Of a stretch of DNA of 64,000 nucleotides, positions 28,040 through 36,714 are shown piece by piece. This DNA comes from Peribacillus simplex NBRC 15720 = DSM 1321 (GTDB lineage Bacteria > Bacillota > Bacilli > Bacillales > DSM-1321). Position 1 is the first letter of the stretch; each line of letters starts with the position of its first letter. The stretch covers positions 5,536,001 to 5,600,000 of the forward strand of contig NZ_CP017704.1 in the NCBI RefSeq assembly GCF_002243645.1, given 5' to 3'. The notes beneath the pieces are model-generated. The model saw only the letters and a program-made list of their open reading frames with translations. It was not told where the DNA came from and did not search any database. The position numbers and the translations under genes were made by a program.

Positions 28040-28952
28040 TCACTTGGTCCTTTGAAAGGCCTTCACCGCTATTTCCGTTCCGCTTCCAAAGATGCCATCT
28101 ATGCCATGTGGATTTTGCCCTTCCAAATAAAGTGCAGCTTGAAGGATATAGGTGATATTCACTTTCGCCCCTTCCCTAACATTAGGTGAAGCCGCTTTTG
28201 TTTGGTTCCCCATATTCCATCAACATTATTCTTTGCACCATATTGTTTATTCAGTTCGGTTTGAAAACCCTTTATCAAAGCTTTTTTTGTATTAGGAACA
28301 TAATATAATAACCATCAACATCTATTTTTGCATTATACCGGCTATTTAATGTCCTTTGAATGGACTTGATAGTCTGATTGCCGCTGTCCTTTGCAGGCGT
28401 ATCTTTTATAATCACATCCGATTCGACTTGTGTTGCTGGTGGGGTGGTTCCATTCACTTTTGATATCAGTCTAGGCTTTGTTCCCGCTTTTAACTGAGAA
28501 TAAGTTAGTCCGCCCGTCATATCCAAGTGCGGATAATCTTTTAAGCTTGACCAATCCCCTCCCCATGCAAAGCCCAAGGATTTACCAATAGCCGCTACCC
28601 GTTTCCATTTTGCATCAACTGTCCATACGGCATTCTTTCCATCATCGCTGACTATGAAATAATCAATGGCTAGTCCATAGTTATGGTAAGATTGACCTGG
28701 CATCGCGTTGGTCACTCTCGGTTTCGATAAATCACTATAGTTTTTACCATCGTAGATATAACCTAGGCGACCTTGACCATATAACTTTGCTTGCTCTTCC
28801 ATAGACCGATAACCTGCGCTGATTTGGACAAAAATGCCTTCTTGGTATGCCCGTTTAACCATTTCCAATGCTGATTCTTTTACGACTGGATGAATTCCGC
28901 TGCCCATATTCTTTTCCGAACGATCCAATAAAGTTTTTAATTTAACTGTCAA
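28040..28952 (-). pseudogene. M15-family cell-wall peptidase with frameshifted peptidoglycan-binding repeats
   Basis: The first 170 residues form an intact M15 (L-Ala-D-Glu or D-Ala-D-Ala type) peptidase: SAGYRSMEEQAKLYGQGR, PGQSYHNYGLAIDY and YPHLDM hold the zinc ligands. Then a peptidoglycan-binding domain starts (TIKSIQRTLNSRYNAKIDVDGYY). A frameshift near 28313 gives a premature stop. Two other frames continue the domain (VPNTKKALIKGFQTELNKQ, then a second shift and TYILQAALYLEGQNP to KAFQRTK ending at 28040). Relatives are Bacillus CwlK and phage endolysins. The catalytic part could still be expressed. TTG start at 28952 with AGGAGG. Confidence 0.75.
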
Positions 28953-29076
28953 TTTTATCACCTCCTAATATGTTATGGTACTTATTAGGAAATGCTTGTA
29001 CACCTACCTTGACGTTACAAAGAAAACGCCCTTTTAAGTTGACCTAGTATGGGTTCATCATTCATATAATTCTGGT

Positions 29077-29124
29077 AAAATAACAAAAGCACAACCCTTA
29101 ATAGGATTGTGCTTTTGTTATTTT
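29077..29124 (-). terminator. long perfect terminator hairpin
   Basis: Arms of 18 bases, AAAATAACAAAAGCACAA and its reverse complement, overlap the stop codon of the next gene. The T-rich strand gives leftward termination. Confidence 0.85.
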
Positions 29125-29332
29125 ATAAAGTCTTATTTTGATTTTCTTTATCTTTACCAATAACTCTTATCAATTCATCGAGCTTTTCATTTCTTTCTTG
29201 ATCTAATCTTGTCTTTGCATTGATGAATTTTATTATCTTAATTATGAAATAAACACTTAAAACAATAAGTCCCAGATAAAACAAAATCGGTATGATTGCA
29301 AAAAGCCCTATTAAACTGCTGGCTTGGTCCAT
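29123..29332 (-). CDS. small membrane protein, unknown
   Basis: The 69-residue protein has one long hydrophobic segment (about 8-35) and a charged helical tail (TRLDQERNEKLDELIRVIGKDKEN). A GGGGG ribosome site and a strong terminator bracket the gene, so it is probably real. Similar short single-helix proteins of unknown role are common in Bacillus. Confidence 0.65.
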   Translation of the reverse strand: MDQASSLIGLFAIIPILFYLGLIVLSVYFIIKIIKFINAKTRLDQERNEKLDELIRVIGKDKENQNKTL

Positions 29333-29829
29333 AAATAATCCCCCTAAATGTAAAATATAGTATTATTATACAGGAAAAACAAAGAAGGCGTCCCATATCA
29401 ATTTATTATTTATTTAATTATTTTGCGCAAAAAACCCAAAGCTAGTAACATTTTAATAGATCCAATTAGTCATCAGAAAATTTCTTAAAGATAAGGTAAA
29501 ACAATATTGAAGGATTTGAGTCAGAATCAGGGAGAAGTTTAAGTTACCCATTATAAAAACCCCTACTTTATCTATTCAAATATAGACATAAAATAGGGGT
29601 TATATATTTTTTGTTGCGTTTCTAACATGATTATAAAATAGATAAATTGAATTAAAGAACTACACATAATCAGTCAATACTCTTCTAAATCCCACTTATC
29701 TCTGCTCTCTACAATATGTTTTCTAAAAAGAATTTACACTCTAGAGTAGTGGAATGAATAACAGCATGGGCCATATTTCTTAGCGATCTATCAAAAAATC
29801 CCTCGTAGATCTCCTTTACATAATCCCTT
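29333..29829. other. intergenic with remnants and a hairpin at 29555-29601
   Basis: An inverted repeat (AACCCCTA and TAGGGGTT) lies at 29555-29601. A minus-strand open stretch at about 29715-29845 (ending CKFFLENIL) has coding-like composition but no start or known family. It may be the tail of a lost gene. Confidence 0.4.
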
Positions 29830-30331
29830 TTTATAATTAGGCTTTCCAAAGGCTAATTATCAAGGAACGTTGTCGACCTTTTCCGGGTATAAGAGGTTCG
29901 TATATACGTAAGACTAAGAGTTTTCAAAAGTCTTGAAACTCCACGAAGTGTATACTCTCCCCCCATTCCAGTTCAATATACTTCGACACTAAGGAAAGGG
30001 TCCAATCGTATGTTGTAGAAATTCCAAGATCATTGTGGGTTTGATAAGTGACTACTTGAACAAGTTCTTGCTTCTGTTTGTCTGTTAGCTTGTGTGGTGA
30101 ACCAGGAGAGTGTCCCATTTTCAAACCATCAATTCCGCCTTTTTTATAAGCATTGATGTAAGAGGAGATGGTTTTAAGACTGCGCAGGGTGATGTCACTG
30201 ATTTCTTTTTGCTTGTAGCTCTTTATATAAAGGTAATTAGTTTGATAACGTTCAAACGTCCGACGGTCACTGGATCCCTTCATGGCTTCCATCACACGTG
30301 AAATTTCACTTTGATTATTCGAAGGAAACAT
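29830..30331 (-). mobile_element. IS630-family transposase remnant
   Basis: The first 120 residues have the helix-turn-helix region of an IS630 transposase (KQKEISDITLRSLKTISSYINAYKKGGIDGLK, then LTDKQKQELVQVV). A frameshift near 29950 follows. After it the frame reads YTLRGVSRLLKTLSLTYIRTSYT, the usual continuation, and more shifts come soon after (RSLIISLWKA near 29835). The DDE catalytic core is absent, so the element is dead. Terminal repeats were not recognised. Confidence 0.7.
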
Positions 30332-30572
30332 CCCTTCGATTCGATTTTATACCCAAAATGTTGAAAAATAAACCCTTAATTCAACACAAGTTAACCATAA
30401 TAGATTCTTTTCAAAATTCAATGATTCTTAGTATAATCCAATCCATTTAAAAGCGAGTATAATGTGAAGTTAAAGATAGTTCCTCCGATTTAGTACTAAA
30501 TTGGAATTCTTTAATTCGAATAAGGTTAGTGTTAACATATAGTAAGTATATCTTCTAATGAAGGAGCTAATT

Positions 30573-31424
30573 ATGAATCCCAATATTTTATTACGTAATA
30601 ATGTAAAGTTTAAAGGAAGTGGTACACGACCAATGATATTTGCCCCAGGTTTTGGTTGTGATCAAAATGTCTGGCAATCAGTTGCAAAAGACTTCGAAGA
30701 TGAATACCAAATTATCCTATTTGACTATGTTGGGTCAGGTAATTCAGATATACAGGCATATAACGTGGAAAGATACAGTACTCTTGAAGGGTATGCACAA
30801 GACGTACTTGATGTTTGTTCCGCATTAGACCTAAAAGATGCTATATTTGTTGGACACTCTGTTGGATGTGTGATTGGCATGCTGGCATCAATTAAACATC
30901 CTGAATATTTTTCTAAACTTGTTCTGGTTGGTCCTTCCCCTTGCTACCTGAATCTCCCTAATGATTATTACGGAGGATTCGAGAAAGAACAACTTTTAGG
31001 ATTGATTGATATGATGGACAAAAATTATATAGGCTGGGCAACCGCCTTTGCTGGAACGGTAATGAATAATCCAGATCGACCAGATCTTAAACGGGAGCTA
31101 GAGAATCGTTTTTGTTCTACTGATCCTATTATCGCTCGACAATTTGCGGAGGCTACCTTTTTTGCAGACAACCGTAAAGACTTACCAAAAGTAAAAGTAC
31201 CATCACTCATTTTGCAATGTTCTAAAGATGTTATTGCTCCGTCAGCAGTAGGTGATTATATTCATAAGCATCTTCCTGATAGTACATTGAAATTGATGAA
31301 AGCAACAGGACACTGTCCACATATTAGTCATCCTGAAGAGACGATATACCTAATTCGTCAGTATTTGGATGAATTTCCGACAAACGATTTACAGAAAGAG
31401 ATGGGTGTGAATTTTTGTGAATGA
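30573..31424 (+). CDS. rsbQ: RsbQ alpha/beta hydrolase, energy-stress sigma-B activator
   Basis: The 283-residue protein has the RsbQ-type start [26 protein letters not shown] and [11 protein letters not shown]. The nucleophile elbow is GHSVGC, with the catalytic Asp in [10 protein letters not shown] and His in [13 protein letters not shown]. RsbQ is a hydrolase needed by the phosphatase RsbP to sense loss of energy in Bacillus. The 3' end overlaps rsbP by 8 bases, as in the known rsbQ-rsbP operon. AAGGAG lies 6 bases before the ATG at 30573. Confidence 0.9.
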   Translation: MNPNILLRNNVKFKGSGTRPMIFAPGFGCDQNVWQSVAKDFEDEYQIILFDYVGSGNSDIQAYNVERYSTLEGYAQDVLDVCSALDLKDAIFVGHSVGCVIGMLASIKHPEYFSKLVLVGPSPCYLNLPNDYYGGFEKEQLLGLIDMMDKNYIGWATAFAGTVMNNPDRPDLKRELENRFCSTDPIIARQFAEATFFADNRKDLPKVKVPSLILQCSKDVIAPSAVGDYIHKHLPDSTLKLMKATGHCPHISHPEETIYLIRQYLDEFPTNDLQKEMGVNFCE

Positions 31425-32628
31425 ACAATTAAATGAGGCACCCTGCGGATATTTGACTTTATCAGAAGAAGATACTATTTTATCCGTTAACCAAACCTTA
31501 CTTAAAATATTGGGGTATAATCTCGATGAATTGAAAGGGCAGCATATTAATTTTATCCTTTCGGCTTCTGCTATACTCTTTCATCAGCTTTATCTGGTTC
31601 CTCTGATCAAGTTAGAAAATCACGTTGAGGAAATATATATATCCTTAAAGTCTGAAGATGATGAAGAAATACCTGTGTTACTAAACGCTGTTCGAAGAGT
31701 GCGAGATGGAAGAACTATTATTGAGTGTGTGGTAATTCTAATGCGAAAAAGAAACGAATTAGAAAATGAGCTTCTTATAGCGAAAAATGAGGCTGTGACA
31801 GCTCTAAATGCTAGGAATAAGGCTTATTCTGATTTAGAGAATGCTCATGAAACGATGAAAATGCAAAAGGATAAACTTATTGAATTAAACGAAAAAAACG
31901 TAAAATACAAAGTAGATACAGAAAGAGAAATGGATCTTGCTAAAAAAATCCAAGAGACACTTTTAACTGTTCCTATTATTAATGAACATCTTGAAATTCA
32001 AGCATATTATAAAGGCTCCAATCAATTATCAGGTGATCTATATGGATTTTACCAAATTGACGCCCAACGGTATGGCCTTATCCTACTAGATGTGATGGGG
32101 CACGGGCTTTCTTCAGCTCTAATAACCATGTCACTTCATTCCATATTTCAGAGATTAATTTTAAAAGGTTCTGAAGTGAACACTGTGATGAAGGAATTAG
32201 ATGATCATCTTCATTCTTTATTCAAAAACACAAGTGAAACTTCGCATTACTGCACAGCCGTCTACCTTTTAATCGATACTGATAAGAGAGAAATTAATTA
32301 TATCAATGCAGGCCATCCTTCTGTTCTTTTACAGGATATAAACGGAAAACAATATCACTTGCGTTCTAATCGGCCTCCACTCGGGATGTTTGAAGAAATT
32401 ATCTTTAAAACAAATACCCTTACATACAATAAGGACAGTAAGCTGTGCCTTTATACGGATGGAGTTGAAGAACCACTAGGTTCAGACCGTTTATGCTCAT
32501 TGTTAAAGACCTATTCGGCTGCCCCTTTATCTACACTTAAAGAGGAAATTATACAATCGCTTAGAAATGAAGAGGACACTGACCAACGTAAAGATGATCA
32601 AAGTCTTATTTTAGTTAAACTAAAATAA
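31417..32628 (+). CDS. rsbP: RsbP PAS-PP2C phosphatase
   Basis: The 403 residues match the B. subtilis RsbP length. There is an N-terminal PAS domain (about 1-110; [21 protein letters not shown]). A coiled coil follows (about 105-175; [19 protein letters not shown]). The C-terminal PP2C/SpoIIE-type phosphatase (about 185-403) has [25 protein letters not shown] and NAGHPSVLL. It dephosphorylates RsbV, which frees sigma-B. GTG start inside the rsbQ end. A 35-base palindrome covers the stop codon. RsbV/RsbW are not in this window. Confidence 0.9.
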   Translation: MNEQLNEAPCGYLTLSEEDTILSVNQTLLKILGYNLDELKGQHINFILSASAILFHQLYLVPLIKLENHVEEIYISLKSEDDEEIPVLLNAVRRVRDGRTIIECVVILMRKRNELENELLIAKNEAVTALNARNKAYSDLENAHETMKMQKDKLIELNEKNVKYKVDTEREMDLAKKIQETLLTVPIINEHLEIQAYYKGSNQLSGDLYGFYQIDAQRYGLILLDVMGHGLSSALITMSLHSIFQRLILKGSEVNTVMKELDDHLHSLFKNTSETSHYCTAVYLLIDTDKREINYINAGHPSVLLQDINGKQYHLRSNRPPLGMFEEIIFKTNTLTYNKDSKLCLYTDGVEEPLGSDRLCSLLKTYSAAPLSTLKEEIIQSLRNEEDTDQRKDDQSLILVKLK

Positions 32629-32634
32629 GACTTT
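32600..32634. repeat. 35-base perfect palindrome across the rsbP stop codon
   Basis: Arms of 17 bases (AAAGTCTTATTTTAGTT) are exact reverse complements around a single central A. The end of rsbP coding and its TAA lie inside. It may act as a terminator or an mRNA 3' end stabiliser; there is little T run afterwards. Confidence 0.85.
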
Positions 32635-33095
32635 GGGGTTGTGCTATCCGTTACATAAACTGATACAGGTTGCTGTTCAATTTCTTGGGAGTTCGTGTAG
32701 CAGATACTATGTTAGATAGCCCCTTTATTTAGGGATTAACTTTAGTTCAATAAAATTTTAATATTCTATATCCCTTGCTTTACATCATAAATTTTAAATC
32801 TCTTTAGAGGGCCTTAATGGATTCCAGCACTAGACAGTTTAGTAATTGGAATAAAATAAAACAAATGAGGAGCTATCTTATTATTGGAAGCTTCAATTTT
32901 TTACGCAAAATAATTATTAAAAATTATGTAATATAAATAATAAATTGACAGCGTCCGATCCAAAAATCATCCAGCTCCCAGCAAACTTCGCCAATCCATA
33001 ACCAGCTTTCGATTAATTTTCATTCGCTTTGCTCCATTCACCTTCCAATCATTTCCATATTATTATAAAATTATTAAAAAGGAAGGGGGATGCAA
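32635..33095. other. intergenic, no gene seen
   Basis: AT-rich with a few GC-richer patches (near 32640-32730). No gene, repeat or clear hairpin was recognised. Confidence 0.4.
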
Positions 33096-33341
33096 ATGAA
33101 CGAAGGTAGAGATCCATTCGTTTCTTCACTCGCTTCTCATTTAAACATGCGGCTTACTCGTTTGGCAGAAGAAAGGGATATCCCACTGGAAAGATTGTTC
33201 GATAAATCTATCGAATTGCTACTTGAGTATATGGAAGACAATGAATTGATCAATGCCAATGTTAAGTTAAACAATGTCGAAGCGATTAATAAAAATAATG
33301 AAATCATTCAGCAAAGCAGGCTGATCCTTAAGAAAGACTAG
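33096..33341 (+). CDS. small hypothetical protein, helical
   Basis: The 81-residue protein reads as amphipathic helices (SLASHLNMRLTRLAEERDIPLERLFDKSIELLLEYMEDNE). The layout resembles a small ribbon-helix-helix or coiled protein, but no family is certain. AAGGGGG lies 5 bases before the ATG at 33096; an ATG at 33090 is too close to it. A terminator follows at once. Confidence 0.6.
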   Translation: MNEGRDPFVSSLASHLNMRLTRLAEERDIPLERLFDKSIELLLEYMEDNELINANVKLNNVEAINKNNEIIQQSRLILKKD

Positions 33342-33344
33342 CTT

Positions 33345-33378
33345 AAAAACACTCAGCCATCACGGTTGAGTGTTTTTT
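33345..33378 (+). terminator. terminator
   Basis: Arms AAAAACACTCA and TTGAGTGTTTTT, with T run, directly after the stop codon. Confidence 0.9.
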
Positions 33379-33448
33379 CATCTTTATATATTTACAGCGC
33401 ACTTTCCACTAATATATCCCACTCTAATCTACAACTGAATGTCCAAAT

Positions 33449-33479
33449 AAAAAAGGCAGCCACTAGGACTGCCTTTTTT
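33449..33479 (-). terminator. terminator of the Cys-rich peptide gene
   Basis: Arms AAAAAGGCAG and CTGCCTTTTT pair, with A/T runs on both sides. It lies 36 bases after the stop codon at 33516. Confidence 0.8.
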
Positions 33480-33515
33480 GAACAACTTTTTTACAGTTGC
33501 TTCATTCTTTTGTGA

Positions 33516-33641
33516 TTAACAAAAACGGCGCTTGTTTTTTTTGCATTTGCATTTACATTTACAACGCTTTCCAGGAAACCATACTGTACTAGGGTCATTG
33601 TTCTCAAAACATTTTTCTTCATAACAACAATTTTGCTCCAT
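33516..33641 (-). CDS. 41-residue Cys-rich peptide, unknown
   Basis: Sequence features: 8 Cys in 41 residues. CC sits at 5-6 and a C at 11. An alternating Cys/Lys block follows at 27-33 (CKCKCKC), then a basic tail ending RRFC. The ribosome site GGAGGG lies 7 bases before ATG, and a terminator follows. I do not recognise a family. The repeated C-K pattern suggests metal binding or a cross-linked spore-coat-like peptide; both are guesses. There is no signal peptide and no modification enzyme nearby. Confidence 0.6.
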   Translation of the reverse strand: MEQNCCYEEKCFENNDPSTVWFPGKRCKCKCKCKKNKRRFC

Positions 33642-33707
33642 CCTAACACCCTCCTTACTATTGTATATGCATGGACTTATGGATGGTGTGGACAAGTTGC
33701 AAAAAGT

Positions 33708-33911
33708 TTAGAATTTACAATGTATGTGGAAGCAAACTGAAATCTCCCCAAGTTTTATGGCCAGGAATAACGATTTCGCATCTTTATAAACATACATTAA
33801 ATTCTTCATCGTATTTGGCCAAGCTTCCATGTTAGCTTCATCAATGACCCCGGAATTCTTTTGTTCCAGTGCGAAGATCAGCTTGTACAAAATGGTGAAG
33901 GCACCTATCAC
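33708..33911 (-). CDS. doubtful small protein or fragment
   Basis: The 67-residue frame has protein-like composition (LYKLIFALEQKNSGVIDEANMEAW), but its first codons lie inside a hairpin at 33898-33926 (AAGGCACCT and AGGTGCCTT). There is no ribosome site. It may be the C-terminal piece of a lost gene rather than a working gene. Confidence 0.25.
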   Translation of the reverse strand: MIGAFTILYKLIFALEQKNSGVIDEANMEAWPNTMKNLMYVYKDAKSLFLAIKLGEISVCFHIHCKF

Positions 33912-33926
33912 ATTGAAAGGTGCCTT
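33898..33926 (+). terminator. terminator-like hairpin
   Basis: Nine-base arms AAGGCACCT and AGGTGCCTT are followed by TTCTCTT on the plus strand. No plus-strand gene directly precedes it. Confidence 0.45.
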
Positions 33927-34006
33927 TCTCTTCAGTTATTTGTACCGTTCATTAGGGAATATTTAAATGCTCTTCGTCCGAGGCAAAGGATTTAAGAGAA
34001 TTTCAT

Positions 34007-34396
34007 TTATAATTCACCATTTAAAAATTGGGCTTCCCCTAGTCCAAAGCTCCAATCAGCATCCCCATTGGTAACAATTGAAACCATAATATCATTTGGT
34101 TCTATTCCACAATTTTCTCCCAACTCTTGAACCAAAAGTTTATAAAAATATTGCTTCTGATCTTCCCTTCTTTGCTTACTAGTTACACTTATTACTACTA
34201 AGTTCTTACTTCTCTCAAAACCTAACCCGGTATCTTCTATTATTAATTCATGAGCAGGATGCTGATGAACTATTTGATATCGATCTTTTTCGGGTACATC
34301 GAAAGCTTTAACAACTGCCCGGTGAGCAGCATCCAATAGATTTCTTAAAGAATTCTTATCTCGCCCTTCGATTAAATCAAATCTGATTAATGGCAT
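34007..34396 (-). CDS. tautomerase-family protein
   Basis: The 129-residue protein starts [13 protein letters not shown], so removal of Met leaves the N-terminal Pro that acts as the base in 4-oxalocrotonate tautomerase-like enzymes. The length fits the fused two-repeat branch (Tautomerase_2). [31 protein letters not shown] fits this branch. It is cytosolic with an unknown substrate. GGGGGGG precedes ATG. It is transcribed alone. Confidence 0.85.
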   Translation of the reverse strand: MPLIRFDLIEGRDKNSLRNLLDAAHRAVVKAFDVPEKDRYQIVHQHPAHELIIEDTGLGFERSKNLVVISVTSKQRREDQKQYFYKLLVQELGENCGIEPNDIMVSIVTNGDADWSFGLGEAQFLNGEL

Positions 34397-34573
34397 TATA
34401 AATCCCCCCCAAAGTTAATATTTGATTACGTTACGCTGGTGCTAGCATAAATAGAATTACTTTAGAGTTAGAACCTTTCATCTACTCTATACGTTACTTT
34501 TTAATCCCAAGTCAGGAATTTTTCACAACTAGATTTCCACTCGATAAATCGAACTATACTGGATTTCGCATTA

Positions 34574-34693
34574 CTATTTAATGTGTTGACCCCGTATATC
34601 CTTTAAAAGGAACCCTCTTATTACATCTTTTGGCCCCATTGCACAGACAATTTCATCATCTGTTGTCTCTTGGCCATTAACAAGGTGAAACAT
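34574..34693 (-). CDS. possible 39-residue peptide
   Basis: An open frame runs just downstream of the AraC gene on the same strand (FHLVNGQETTDDEIVCAMGPK and so on). AGGA lies directly before ATG and AAGGAA slightly earlier. It has protein-like composition but no family and may be a fragment. Confidence 0.25.
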   Translation of the reverse strand: MFHLVNGQETTDDEIVCAMGPKDVIRGFLLKDIRGQHIK

Positions 34694-34731
34694 TCCTGTT
34701 CATTTTCCTTTTTTAGAATTATGGTTCTATA

Positions 34732-35667
34732 TTATAGTAATTGCTTTTGCACCTGCCCTTCTGTATAGGTAGTTGCCTTTAAGTCTATATAGAGAGAGCG
34801 AAAACGCCCAGGAGAAGAACCCATTGCAGAAGTAAAAACACGAGTAAAATAGTGAATATTTTTAAAGCCGGTTTCTTCCGAAATATCTTTAATGGATAAA
34901 TCTGTTGTTTTGAGTAAGGTCGCAGCTCTCTGTATTCTCTCATTTTGAACAAACTCCGAGTAACTTACACCTGATTCCAAGACAAATATTCGAGACAAGT
35001 GTCGACCGGATATATGCAAATGACTTGCTGCATCAGTAAGTTTTAAAGGCTGTGCCAGATTATCCTTAATATACAATTTCGCTATATTAAAGAGTGAAGA
35101 AGCCGTTTTAGGAAAGGTATGTTGATTATCATTATGTGAATGAGAAACAAAAGTTTGCACTAACGAAAGAATGAGGGAATAAGCCAAATTTTTTAGCATT
35201 TCTTCGAAAAAAGCTTGTTCGGTTTTTGTCGCTTGGATAAGCAGGGATTTCCAAATTAATGCAGCCATCATATCCTTATCTTCTTTTAAATTCATAATCA
35301 CTTCAGGACATTGCTTAGTCTCCTCCATGATTTTTATCCATTCGTCACTTGATTCCGATTCGATCAATTCAAACGCAACATAGAGGAGCGATAGTCCGCT
35401 TTCACTTTTTATTTGGTGCAATACATCTGGTTTTGAAAAAAAAATGGTGTTTTTTTGTAACGGATAGGTACAATCATCATCTATATACTCCCCTTCTCCA
35501 TCCACTACAAAACACACTTCAAAAAAGGAATGTTTATGAAGAAGGTTATCATAATGAGTTGGCATGACCCCCCAATAGTGAACATAAAAAGAAGCTCCAT
35601 TGTGCGCTAAACGATGAACAATTTGATTCAAAGCCATTTTTCCCGCTGTATATTCATTTAGATTCAA
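34732..35667 (-). CDS. AraC family regulator with cupin sensor domain
   Basis: The 311-residue protein has an N-terminal cupin-like ligand domain (about 25-110; HKHSFFEVCFVVDGEGEYIDDD). Two C-terminal helix-turn-helix motifs (about 200-300; LTDAASHLHISGRHLSRIFVLESGVSYSEFVQNERI and SIKDISEETGFKNIHYFTRVF) follow. TTG start with GGGGGA upstream. Such regulators usually activate sugar or polyol genes. The nearby operon at 36715-40829 is a plausible target, since it lies 1 kb away. Confidence 0.88.
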   Translation of the reverse strand: MNLNEYTAGKMALNQIVHRLAHNGASFYVHYWGVMPTHYDNLLHKHSFFEVCFVVDGEGEYIDDDCTYPLQKNTIFFSKPDVLHQIKSESGLSLLYVAFELIESESSDEWIKIMEETKQCPEVIMNLKEDKDMMAALIWKSLLIQATKTEQAFFEEMLKNLAYSLILSLVQTFVSHSHNDNQHTFPKTASSLFNIAKLYIKDNLAQPLKLTDAASHLHISGRHLSRIFVLESGVSYSEFVQNERIQRAATLLKTTDLSIKDISEETGFKNIHYFTRVFTSAMGSSPGRFRSLYIDLKATTYTEGQVQKQLL

Positions 35668-36266
35668 AAAAAGTCCCCCTGTTTTAAGTTGAAAAAGGAT
35701 TTATTATGTATAAGATTGTTTGCTGCCTGATTAATACCTTAATAGATTCTTTCCCTTGCCTAACTAACGTAATACATGTAGGGATTCCTCTGAATACCAT
35801 ATACCAGGCTACAATTAAAAGATTTCTACTGGATTGATTGATAACTATCTAAAATGGCTTCTTTCATCCGTTTACTTCATTTTTTCTTTATATTCGTAAT
35901 GGCAAAGCTGATTATTTTAATTGTTTTAAAATTCAGAAATCAAAAGATATACAATTGGTTTACATTAGTTCACTTTATAAGTGATAGGATATGCTAAACT
36001 TACTTTCTATTCTCATATGAGAAAATCTGGGCTTTTAAAAATAGCTAATACCCTTATAATAATTCAGATAAAGAACTTTTAAAAGTCCTCTACTCCAAAT
36101 ATAATATTCCTCTAAGATTAAAACGGGAGGAAGTCTTCTCGCGGTGTTAATTCGATACATTTTGTCAGCCTAGTTCTGCAACAAATTCCCCATTTTAGGG
36201 AATTTGCAGCTGGCGAGTCATATATGGATCATGTACAGTTTTCTTATTTCTTATATAAAGTTATTA
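35668..36266. other. region upstream of the AraC gene with inverted repeat 36182-36206
   Basis: No gene seen. A perfect inverted repeat CAAATTCCC-n7-GGGAATTTG at 36182-36206 without a T tail looks like an operator rather than a terminator. Confidence 0.5.
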
Positions 36267-36544
36267 TTGAAAATACTCATTTACAATTACAGGACAATAG
36301 ATTTTAACCAATGTTATTTTACAAGTCACCTTTTTATATTTTTAAAATATATGTATTCACTCAGCATCTTCACCATTAGTTACTATTAAAGGCGTTGCTT
36401 ATTAATGAAATCTAAATGTAAACGCTTTATATTAGTTAGAAACTTAACCAATAATTATTTGCTTACACTTATAATTGTAAGCCAAGATATAGTACGCGTA
36501 TTTGTTTTATGAAGACTTATTTTTATACTTTAAAGACATTTTTT
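36267..36544. repeat. direct repeat A flanking the polyol operon
   Basis: About 278 bases resemble 41006-41288 in the same orientation. Both contain AAACGCTTTATATTAG, GTATTTGTTTTATGA and TATACTTTAAAGACATTTTT; I estimate about 75 percent identity by eye. A cre-like TGTAAACGCTTTAT lies at 36417-36430. It lies downstream of the operon, so it is not that operon's promoter. Confidence 0.8.
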
Positions 36545-36585
36545 CAAATATACCCTCGAAACTTTCAAGAAAGGAACATAAAGAA

Positions 36586-36613
36586 ATAGTCTTATCATTA
36601 CGGATAAGACTAT
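36586..36613 (-). terminator. terminator of the polyol operon
   Basis: Arms ATAGTCTTATC and GATAAGACTAT, followed on the minus strand by TTTCTTT, 100 bases after the porter stop codon. Confidence 0.75.
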
Positions 36614-36714
36614 GGAATAAGTTAAAATAAGCATATTTATTCCGAATTTTCTATAGTTATTAAAACAAATTATTGAATTTCGGATTAATCATAACAACAG
36701 TTAATTCTGATCCA

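Noticed and set aside
28040..28961. Prophage remnant suggested by the lysin-like M15 gene
   Set aside because: No holin, tail, capsid or integrase genes are near; M15 enzymes are also chromosomal wall hydrolases in Bacillus.
36204..36389. Plus-strand open frame of 61 residues
   Set aside because: AT-rich, no ribosome site, overlaps an inverted repeat and direct repeat A.
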